Positions 17,817 through 29,800 of a stretch of 64,000 nucleotides of DNA are shown here, piece by piece. The position numbers and the translations under genes were made by a program. This DNA comes from Komagataeibacter sp. FXV3. Its GTDB lineage: Bacteria > Pseudomonadota > Alphaproteobacteria > Acetobacterales > Acetobacteraceae. The stretch covers positions 1-64,000 of the forward strand of contig NZ_VWPI01000007.1 of assembly GCF_015155755.1 (NCBI RefSeq), read 5' to 3'. The notes under the pieces are model-generated. The model worked only from the letters and a program-made list of their open reading frames with translations. It did not search any database and was not told where the DNA came from. Position 1 is the stretch's first letter. Each line of letters starts with the position of its first letter.

Positions 17817-20800
17817 ATGCGTCTGATTCTTGAGCAGAGATATCTCTTTGATGGCAGCGTGGCGCATGTCTCCCATCACCACGGGGCGGACAGGTACCAC
17901 CACGAGAATCAGGGCGAAAACGCTCATGATGCCCCTGTTGTGGATGAATCCGTTGGTTCCCTGCCGGATTTACCTGCAACCACTGGTACAGGTCGGTCGG
18001 TGCATGAGCGTGATGGTAGTAAAAAAGATAATTTTACCGATATCGTTTTTGTCGATTCCCGGGTAAGCGACTGGCGCGAACTTACGGCCACACTGGGCGA
18101 TAACGTGGGCGTGGTTGTGGTGGACAATACGCGTAATGGCATGTCCGTCGTCTCGCGCGTGCTGTCGCACCAGCAGAACCTCAGCAGTGTCAGCTTCCTT
18201 ACCTACGGGCAGGCAGGCCAGATCGAGCTAGGCAGCACGACTATCAATGCCGCCACCCTCATGGCGGACATTACGCAGGTTGCCCAGTGGGGCGATGCGC
18301 TGGGCACGAAGGGGCAGATCCTGTTCTGGGGCTGCGACGTGGGGCAGGGCGCGGCCGGGCAGGCGCTGGTCGAAGACCTGCATACCCTGACGGGCGCGGG
18401 GGTCGCCGCCTCGACCGATGCCACGGGCCTGGGAGCGTTGGGGGGTGACTGGACACTGGAGCGCACGGCCGGACTGGACGGCAATGCGGTGGATACGCCG
18501 TTCTCCGCCACGGCCGAGGCCGGTTATGACAGCGTGCTTGACAGCCCGACGGCCACGGTCACCATTGCAAATGCGGGCGACACCAGCAATTTGCTGGGCA
18601 ATGCGTTTTCCCAGACCATCACCTTTGCCAACAATGCACAGAATGGCGTGGGCTACGCGCCCTTTGTCGAGATATTCGCCCCGACCAACACAGCGCAGCA
18701 GGATACACCGCTTACCTCTGTAACGTATCTGGGACAAAGCCTGTCCACCAAGGCTGTTACGCTGGTTGATGTTGATGGCAAGATCGGGGCCTACAACCCA
18801 TACAGCAGTGGCACGGATGGCAAGCCGCAGTTCGTGACGGCGCCTGCGGGCTTCAAGGCGGGCGATACCATGTATGTGGTTTCCCTGCCGTTTGGCAGTT
18901 ACACACCAAACCAGCCGACCCTCACGCTTACGGCGAATTTTGCCAATCACACGGTCGAGTCCGTCGATGCGCCCACAGGCGCGGGCGCGCCCATTACCAT
19001 CGCTGCGGCCGGTGGCTACCAGTATGGCGCCGATGCGCTCAACAACCCTGGCACTGACCCGACCATTCAGGGTGCTGCCGTAACCAACACCATTGACCAG
19101 AATATCGTGCAGGTGACCGCCGGTATCATCACTTCGCCGCGTGGCGAGGATGAAGTGCCCACCGGCCCGGATTATCCCGCCACCTACCAGGTGACCGTCA
19201 CCCCTGCCGAAGTGACGCAGGCCAACGCCATCAAGGACATGACGCTCAATGTCACCCTGCCTGACAGCGTCAATTACAACAACAGCCCCATTACCCTGAC
19301 CGGGGCCGATGGCTCGACCATCAGCGGCACGGCCACCTATGTGCCGCCCGCTGACGGCTCAAAGGAAGGCGGGTCGGTCAAGGTTACGCTAGATAGCGTG
19401 GCCTACAGTGAAAGTGCGCCCTACAAGATTGATATTCCGGTCTATGTTGGCCAGACGGATGCGGCCGGAAATTCTATCCTCAATTCTTCTGGCGGCACGA
19501 CATCGCTCACCACCATTTCGGGTGCCACCATATCCTATACCGGCAACTGGACTCCGCCCGTTTCGGACGGGCAGACAGCCACGCCCGTCGCGCTGGACGA
19601 AACGGTGGACACATCGCCCACCACGTTCCAGGCCAAGGCCTTCGCGGTGCAGGAGACGGATACGATCACGAATGCGGATGGCAGTGCTGCCAGCCTGCCT
19701 GCAGGGCAGGTCATGCCCGGCGATACCATTACGCATGACATCCATATCGAGAATTCGGATTACTATTCCAGCACCGGCATGGTGGTCACCACCACGCTGA
19801 GCGATGGCCAGGCCCTGCAGCCGGGCACGAACCCCACCTTTACCTATACCGATGCCACCGGCACGTCCCATACCGTGCAACTGGGCAGTGACTACTGGTC
19901 GGCCACGCCGGGTGATAACGGGCAGACCGTGGTGAAAATGAATATCGCCCAGTACCTGGCTGACAATAACCTGCCCGCCATGGGTGCGGGCAAGCAGGGC
20001 ACGATCAGTTATGCCAGCACGGTGAGCGATAATTATAGCGCCACGAATACCCCGGTGACCGAAGGCGATACGATCGGCAGCCAGGTCAGTGTCAGCGCGC
20101 TGGCAACAGGCCCCGATGGCACGATCTCGCAGGTGCAGGACGATTCAGGCAGTACGCTTTCCGTGCCCGAGGGTTCGACGGGGCTGAAGATCGTGGCCAT
20201 CAATGGTGTTGCCGTAGAGGGCACGGATACGCCTGTCATCCACGCGGGTGACAAGGTGACCTACGAGGCAACCTACACCCTCCAGACCGGCACCTATACT
20301 GACCTGAACCTTTCATCCTACCTGCCCTTGCCGCTCTATGACACGAGCAACCCCACGGGTAACGGTGATTCCGCTTTCACGGCTGCCCCCAGCACGGACC
20401 TAACCCAACAGGCGGCCGGCACCTACAGCGTGGTGAGCGTGCCAAACGGTGTCGATCCGAAGCAGGTCACGGTCTCGACGCAGTCCGCGACCAACAGCAT
20501 CAGCTTCGATATGGGCAACAGCGACACGCTTGCCACCAGTGATGCTGGCAAGCAGGTGGCCATGCTGTTTACCCTCAAGGCGACATCAAGCCCCTTTGCC
20601 GATGGCCTGAGCCTGACCAGTCAGGAGCAGTCCACCCTGACCAATGGGCAGAATGCCCAGACGGCCCAGTCTACCCTGCAGTCAATTACGGTTGCCGAGC
20701 CTGCGGCCGAGATCAAGACCGGCGTGGTATCGGTCATGAATGGCACCAGCGCCGATAAATCCGTCACCTATGCGCCCCAGACAACGGGTGAGGGAACGGA

Positions 20801-23800
20801 TACCGATCCCACCACCACCTTCAACGCGGCGGGGTCGGATGGCGGCGCCTATACATCGGTGCCCGCCAATGGCGTGAGCGGCCTTGGCGCGGTCAATGAC
20901 CTCAATGCCACGGGGGCCGAGGGGGGCGACACCGTGCGCATCGCCTCCACGGTAGAAAATACCGGCTCGGCCGGTATGTACGACCTGACGGTATCGGGCA
21001 CCCTGCCTGCCGGGTTCTCTACAGCGGATGTCAGGAATTTCCAGATCACGCGCCCCGATGGCACGATAGTCTATTCCTCGGCGGCGGATGCCTCGACCGC
21101 TGCCAGCAGCTATTTCACCACGGGCGGGCTGAGCATACCGGCCACATCGGCAACCGCTGCGGTTCTGGCCCAGGGGCAGGACCTGACCATTACCTATGAC
21201 CTGGCCCTGCCAACCGGCCAGAACCTTGGCGATACGCTGGTGGCCAACGCAACGGTAGTGAACTTTGGCAACAGCCCCAGCGCGGTCGGGCAGGGCGACG
21301 GGTTCGTGACCAATGGCGTGCCGCTTGGCGGGCAGGCCTCGGACCTGACCGATCCGGCAAGCGTCACCCTGCAGACGCCCACCATCAGCAAGACCATTAG
21401 CGCATCCAACCTGCCTGCAAATGACGGCGTGGATGCAGCAACCTCCAGCGGCACCATTGTCAGTGGGGAGACGCGGACCACCACCATTACCGTAAATGTG
21501 CCCGAAGGCACGCTCACCAATGGCAACGGCGATGTGACGGTGGTGGAAACCCTGCCTGCGGGCATGGACTATGCCGGGGGTTTTGTCGCCACCCTGACCG
21601 GCGCGAGCGCCTCGAGCGTCGATGCCAGCGGCAACCTGCCCGCGCCCACGCCGGTCAGGAACGCCGATGGCACCACTACCCTGACCTTTGACCTTGGCAA
21701 GACGGTTACCAATTCCAGTTCCACGCCCGGTACCATAACGCTGGCCTATAACGGTTATTATGGCGAGAACAATGCACCTGCCGATGCCGCCACGATCACG
21801 TCATCGGCGGTGCTGAACTACAGCGTGCATGATGACACGGCCACCGTGGCAGAGCAGGCCGGCCCCGCCGACGTGACCGTAACCGAGCGCAAGCCCTCCC
21901 TCACCGAAACCATCACCGACGATACGAAAGGCCAGGCGCTGTACAGTGGCCAGCAGGTGACCTATACCCTGAAGCTGAGCAATAACGGTCATGTCACGGC
22001 CTATGACATCGATCATGCCATTACGCTGCCTTCGGACCTGACGGGCGTTACCATTACGGGCGGGGGGCAGACCATCACTGTGGCCGCGGGCCAGACATCC
22101 GTTGCCCTGTCCACGCTTGCCTCTCTTGCCCCCACCGATGCACCGGTCACCTATACCATTACCGGCACGGTTGCCTCCGACCTGCCGGCGGGCACGAAGC
22201 TTGCGGTAACGGACGACTACACTTGGCATTCGGCGCCCAAGAGCAACGAATTCATGCCGCCATCGGGTAGCCCGTCCGGATCGGGGGATGCGCCGGTGAC
22301 ACCGCAGGACGTGCCTGAAGCGTTCAATCACACGGTCGGCGATGCGCCGGCGGTTGGCAATTTCACGTCCGTGCTTGACATCGTGGGTGAGAATAACGGC
22401 ACCACCAGCGGCATTTCCCCCACTACTCCTGTTACTGCGGCTGATACCGTACCCGGAGACCGGGTGACCCTGCAGGGCGAGGTCTCGATCCCCGAGGGGC
22501 AGAATCAGGATGTGACGCTGACCCTCAAGGTGCCGGACAACGTGCAGCTTGACCCCACATCGCTGCGCCTGCTGCTGGCCAGCCCGAACGGCGAAATCAC
22601 CTCATCCGGCATTGGCAGTGCCACGCAGTTTACGGAAGGGACGACACCAGCCCTGACCGTGCAGGGTGGTGGCAATACCTTCACGCTTACGGATGCGGCA
22701 GAGGCTGCGCTTAACGGTACCGGTGCGTCCATAACCGGCGTGACAACGGATTCTTCCGGGCAGACCGTGCTCACCATCAATCTTGGCACGGTCACCAACA
22801 ATGACCAGTCATCCGTTCCCAACTACGCCATCATTCAGGTGGCGGGCACGGTGCTCAATACCACGGCCAATCAGGATGGTAAGACCCTTCCCTTTAGCGA
22901 GAGCCTGACGGCCAGCACGTCGCCAACACCCGCATCACCCATCTCCACCCCTGCATCCACCGTAAGCGAAACGGTCAGGGAGCCTGACGTTAAGCTGGAC
23001 AAGGCGGTGACCGCGATCGATTACACCAATGATACCGTCACCTTTACCGATACCCTGACCAATAACGGCGATGCCGCGGCCTATGATGTCGCCCTCAATG
23101 ATCCGCTTGTGGCAGGGCAGGAATCCGTTGATGGCGCAGTTGCGGCCTCGGGCGCGGGCACGGTGGACACCACGATCAATGCCAGTGGTAACGTGGCGGT
23201 AGCCGATGCAAACGGCGTGACCACCAACGGCCTGACGCTGGCCGCTCATGCCAGCGAGACCGTGACCTATACGGTCAAGCTGTCCGACCTGACAAAGGGG
23301 CTGGCGCAGACCACGACCAGTGTGACGTGGGAATCGCTGGCCGGGGCAACGCCCGCCACTTCGGGCGGAACGGCGCAGAGCCGCGATGGCTCGGCCGGGC
23401 AGGAAGGTACGGCTGGTACCAACAGCGCCGATACCTATGAGCGCTCGGTCACGATGGGGCTTGGCACCCTGTCGGGCCAGATCTGGCAGGCGCTGGGCAA
23501 TACGCCCGGCATCTATGACAGCGCCATCGATACCCCACTGGGCGGCGTGGGTGTTACGGTTGCCGCGCGCGGGTCGGACGGCACCTATGCCACCGGCCTT
23601 GTGCAGACCGGCATCCAGACCGATGCCAATGGCAACTACGCGGCGCTGGTGCCCATCTATGGCACGCCCACGTCCTCCATTGCGGAAATTACCGTGCCGA
23701 CCAAGGGGGGAGCGGATGGGCTGCCTGCAAGCGAGACGGAGGTCTACAACCACGATGGCGCGGCAACATCTGCCATAACCGCCGTCAGTCCCGATGCGGA

Positions 23801-26800
23801 TTCAGCCAATGGCATGGGCGCAACCCATGCCGACCTGGCCTATGAACTGCCGGACACCGCGCCCACCATAACAGGCTGGCAGGACATCACGCCCCACGTC
23901 ACCACCGCTGGCGCCGCCACGGCAATCGGCGATGGCGCGGTAACGGTGGATGACCACGAACTTGATACGCTGACCACGAAGGAAAGCGGTACCTACACCT
24001 ATGCCGGTACCATGCTGACGGTGCAGCGCTACGTTGATGGCAAGGCAGCCGCCTCGGCAACCGACAGCTTTGGTGCGCTGGCAGGCAGCGGCGTGACCAT
24101 GGTGGGCGGGCAGGTGAGCGTGAACGGCACCGCAATCGGCACTTATACCGACAAGGGGGGCGTGCTGCAGTTCACGTTCAATGCATCCGCCACCAAGGCC
24201 GGCATTGCAACACTGGCGCAGGACCTGACCTATACCTACACGCCCACGGCTACCGACCCGGCAACACAGCTTGATGTCACGCTGGGGGCCACGTTCTCCG
24301 ATGGCAATACCAGCCTTGCGGGTCAGCAGGTCACCACTGGCGCACAGGGCACGGGGGGCGTGCAGACCAGTGCGCCCATGTTCACGCATGTGAGTGTTGG
24401 CGGCACCACCTTTGCCACCACCTTTGCCGAGCCCAATGATACCCCGGCTGCGGCATCGGCTACCGCACTCGGCTCCTATGTCTCGGTAGAAGATGCCTCG
24501 GGCACGGGCACGGAATCGATCCAGAAAGTGACGGTACAGATCGGCTCTGCCACAGCGCAGGACGTGCTGGCCGCCACTACGGCGGGCGGCATTACGGCGA
24601 GCATGGACAGCGCAACCGGTACCCTGACACTGACCGCAGGCACCGCCACCACGCTCAAGAACTGGCAGAGTACGCTCGCCAGCCTGAAATATTACGACAG
24701 TTCCGATACGCCCATCGAGGGCACGCGCAATGTGAGCATATCCGTCTATGAAAACGGGGCGAACACGCCCATCGTCACCAATGGCACGATTGCGGTCACC
24801 GCAGCCAATGACTCCCCGGTCCTTGATCCCTCGGCCCCGGTTTCCCTTAATGATGCGCAGGAGGACTCCCTCCCGCCGCAGGGCGCGGTGGGCACAGCGG
24901 TTTCGCAGCTGGCAGGTTATGCAGGGGCAACAGGTGGCGCGGGCAACGTGACCGACCCTGATGGCGCGGGTCTTACCGGCCAGAGTGTCGCAGGCGCTAC
25001 TTCGCTGCCCGGCATTGCCATTACCAGCGCCGACACCACCCACGGCATATGGTGGTACACCACCGATAACGGCAAGACATGGACCGAATTCGCCGGTAGC
25101 GGCGCAGGCAGTGCGGTCGGCGGTGGCAATGCCCTGCACCTGATCGATAACGGGCAGACGCGGGTCTATTTCCAGTCCACCGACCCGAACTGGAACGGCA
25201 AGGTCAATGATGCCCTGACCTTCCGCGCATGGGATCAGTTTGATGGCGCGGCCAATGGCAGCATCTCCGCGCTGCCGACTACGGCAGGGCTGGGTACGGG
25301 CGTTAATACGCCTGGTTCCGCATATTCATCAGCCGCGGATAGCGTTGCGCTGATGGATGACAACGTGAATGACGCGCCGAATGTTGTGGCCGACAACAGC
25401 GACCCGACTGCAACCCCGGTCATGGGGAACCAGGCCGCCTCGTGGAAAGTGACGGAAGATACGCCAAAGGCAGAGAGCGTGCAGGAGCTGTTTGGCAGCT
25501 ACTTCTCCGACCGGACCGACCAGCAGCAGAGTACCGCCAACCCCGATGGTTCCACCGCCAACACCATGGCGGGCGTGGCTGTGGTGGGCTACACGCCCTC
25601 GGCTGCGGGCACATGGTCGTATTCGACCGATGGGGGCGGGACATGGACGCCGCTTCCGGCGTCCGTTTCCACCACGAATGCGCTTGTGCTGTCGAAGGAT
25701 GCCCAGCTGCAGTTTACGCCTGCGGCCAACTATAACGGCCAGCCTGTCAGTGGCGATGACCTCAAGGTCGTGCTGATCGACAGTTCGGACGCCGCATCGG
25801 GCAGCCCGGCCCTTGTGGGGGCGAACGGGCAGGCCCTGACCACGGCGGATGACACGCCGCTGACCGGTGCCGCGCTGGATTCCGGCACGATGGCGGTTGC
25901 GGGCGCCGATGTTTCGACCCGTGGCGGGCAGACCGCGCTCAGTGTGGGTACGGTTGACCTGTCCACGGCGGTCACACCGGTCAATGACCCGCCCACCATG
26001 GCGGCAGGCCCCTATGTGCTGCCTGATGTCACCTCGAACGGTGCTGATGGCGCCAATACGGGCGCCACGATTGCAGGCCTGTATCCGGACAGTACGGTGC
26101 AGGACGGGACCGACGCGCGGCAGGGCGCGGCTGACCCCACCGGGTCCACCGCCGACCATCTGGCTGGCGTGGCCATTACCGGCAATACGGCCAATCCCGC
26201 GACCGAGGGCACGTGGCAGTATTCCACCGATGGCGGCAGGACGTGGACGGACGTGCCCGCCAATGTTTCAGGCAGCGATGCCGTGGTGCTTGGCGATCAG
26301 GCCAGGGTGCGCTTTGACCCCATGCCGAACTTTACCGGCACGCCGGGCGGGCTGACCACGCAGGTTGTCGAGACTTCGGCCGACGTGCCGCTGACCGGCA
26401 CCAGCAACGGCGTTGCCACCAGTGTTACGGGGCAGGCGCTTGCTGGCACTGCCACGGCGCTGACGGGCGTGGACATAACCCAGATGCAGCATGACCACCC
26501 CAACGGGTCGGTCAGCACCAACAGCCAGCCGCTTGATGTCACGGTCAACCCGGACGTGCATACGGCGGTAACCATTCCGCCCGGGCAGGAAGACCAGCCT
26601 GGCCCGAAGGAAACGGTCTCGCAACTGTTTACCACCACCGACCCGAATGGTGTTGGCGGCGTTGCCATTACCGGCAATGCCACGCCTGCCAGCGAGGGGA
26701 CATGGATGTATTCCGTACCCGGTGGCACGGCGCAGGCGCTGCCGACCGGTCTTTCGGCCACGAACGCGGTGGTGCTGCCGGGTGATGCGCAGGTGTGGTT

Positions 26801-29800
26801 CCAGCCCGCGCCGAACTTCAATGGTGACCCGTCGAACATCTCGTTTACGGCAACGGTGGTGGACAATACCGCCGCTCCCGCCTTTACCGGGGCGGATGGC
26901 AGGGCTGTGGCGGGTAATGCCATAACCGGCGTGGCAACAGGGGTTGATGTCAGCAACACCGGCGGTGGCACCGCACTTGATGGGGTGCCGGTGCAGGTGA
27001 GCACCAGCGTCACGCCGGTCAATGACGCGCCGGACGTTGTGGCCGACAACAGCGATCCGAATGCCCCCCCGGTCATGGGGAACCAGCCCGCCTCGTGGAA
27101 AGTGACGGAAGATACGCCAAAGGCAGAGAGCGTGCAGGAGCTGTTTGGCAGCTACTTCTCCGACCGGACCGACCAGCAGCAGAGTACCGCCAACCCCGAT
27201 GGTTCCACCGCCAACACCATGGCGGGCGTGGCGGTGGTGGGCTACACGCCCTCGGCTGCGGGCACATGGTCGTATTCGACCGATGGTGGCGGGACATGGA
27301 CGCCGCTTCCGGCGTCCGTTTCCACCACGAATGCGCTTGTGCTGTCGAAGGATGCCCAGCTGCAGTTTACGCCTGCGGCCAACTATAACGGCCAGCCTGT
27401 CAGTGGCGATGACCTCAGGGTCGTGCTGATCGACAGTTCGGACGCCGCATCGGGCAGCCCGGCCCTTGTGGGGGCGAACGGGCAGGCCCTGACCACGGCG
27501 GATGACACGCCGCTGACCGGTGCCGCGCTGGATTCCGGCACGATGGCGGTTGCGGGCGCCGATGTTTCGACCCGTGGCGGGCAGACCGCGCTCAGTGTGG
27601 GTACGGTTGACCTGTCCACGGCGGTCACACCGGTCAATGACCCGCCCACCATGGCGGCAGGCCCCTATGTGCTGCCTGATGTCACCTCGAACGGTGCTGA
27701 TGGCGCCAATACAGGCGCCACGATTGCAGGCCTGTATCCGGACAGTACGGTGCAGGACGGGACCGACGCGCGGCAGGGCGCGGCTGACCCCACCGGGTCC
27801 ACCGCCGACCATCTGGCTGGCGTGGCCATTACCGGCAATACGGCCAATCCCGCGACCGAGGGCACGTGGCAGTATTCCACCGATGGCGGCAAGACGTGGA
27901 CGGACGTGCCCGCCAATGTTTCGGGCAGCGATGCCGTGGTGCTTGGCGATCAGGCCAGGGTGCGCTTTGACCCCGTGCCGAACTTTACCGGCACGCCGGG
28001 CGGGCTGACCACGCAGGTTGTCGAGACTTCGGCCGACGTGCCGCTGACCGGCACCAGCAACGGCGTTGCCACCAGTGTTACGGGGCAGGCGCTTGCTGGC
28101 ACTGCCACGGCGCTGACGGGCGTGGACATAACCCAGATGCAGCATGACCACCCCAACGGGTCGGTCAGCACCAACAGCCAGCCGCTTGATGTCACGGTCA
28201 ACCCGGACGTGCATACGGCGGTAACCATTCCGCCCGGGCAGGAAGACCAGCCTGGCCCGAAGGAAACGGTCTCGCAACTGTTTACCACCACCGACCCGAA
28301 TGGTGTTGGCGGCGTTGCCATTACCGGCAATGCCACGCCTGCCAGCGAGGGGACATGGATGTATTCCGTACCCGGTGGCACGGCGCAGGCGCTGCCGACC
28401 GGTCTTTCGGCCACGAACGCGGTGGTGCTGCCGGGTGATGCGCAGGTGTGGTTCCAGCCCGCGCCGAACTTCAATGGTGACCCGTCGAACATCTCGTTTA
28501 CGGCAACGGTGGTGGACAATACCGCCGCTCCCGCCTTTACCGGGGCGGATGGCAGGGCTGTGGCGGGTAATGCCATAACCGGCGTGGCAACAGGGGTTGA
28601 TGTCAGCAACACCGGCGGTGGCACCGCACTTGATGGGGTGCCGGTGCAGGTGGGCACCAGCGTCACGCCGGTCAATGACGCGCCGGTTGCCACCGGCAGC
28701 GCCACGCTGCCCTCGGCTGATGCCAATAACCAGCAGGTCAGGGGCGATAGGATTTCCAGCCTGTTCGGACCGACTTTCTCCGATCAGGCCGACCAGCAGC
28801 GTAGTGCCTCCAATCCCGATGGCTCGGTGCCCGACCACCTGCAGGGCATTGCCATTGTGGGCAATACGGCCAACCCGGCAACGCAGGGTACATGGCAGTA
28901 TTCAACCAATGGGGGCAGGACATGGCATAATGTCAGCATCTCGGTTTCCGCCACGGCAGCCCTTGTGTTGCCTGCCAACGCGGAACTGCATTTTGCGCCC
29001 GTAACAGGCTTTACCGGCACGCCGGGCGGCCTGTCTGCCGCATTGGTCGAGACCAACAGCACGTTGGCCACGGGCACGGCGGCACAGGTGGCAGATGTTT
29101 CGGCATTGATGGCCGATGAGACCAGCCATGTTTCGCAGACTACGGTGGCACTGAACACAAATGTGACGCAGCAGGAGGGCAATCCCGCCCTTTCGGGCTC
29201 GACCCTCAACAATGACCTCAGTTCCTCTGACCTGCTCAAGACATCAGTGGAGGACGGGTTTGAGAACGAGTTCCAGCGTGGCTTTGGCGTTGCGCACCAG
29301 ACATGGATACGTGGCACGTCGCTCTACCGGTTTGTGACAACCAACCAGCAATATGATGTCGATGTGCCTGCCGGTGCCTTCAACAGTTCGGATGGAACGG
29401 ACCTCAACCTGACCATTACGGCACGCCAGGCCGGCGGTGCGCCATTGCCTGACTGGGTCTCGTTCGATGCGGATCGCCGCTGCTTTTCCATGATCGCGCC
29501 AGATGATGCCACGGGTTCCATCGACCTGACCCTTATCGGTCGCGATGAATATGGCCATGAGGCGGAAGTTGATGTGCATGTGGTGATCGGAAACGAACAT
29601 CCAGCATGGGAGATGGCCGATGATCCGTCCATTCCGCAGGCGGTGGACCGCGCGATGCATGTCGTGGAGCAGGACATGAACTGGCTTGCCTTCAACCCCG
29701 ATTTCCATCGCGGTGGCCATCACGTTGCCGAGCCAGCCCCCGGTAAAAAGGGACTGCGTGCACAGATGCGTCAGATCGGCCAGAGAGCAGCGCATGCACG

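Noticed and set aside
26268-28838. 856-codon open frame on the minus strand inside the giant gene
   Set aside because: It is the antisense shadow of the repeat blocks. It has no start region of its own, and its residue mix is rich in Arg, Gly and His from GC-rich codons read backwards. The same holds for 22935-23753 and 23802-25139.
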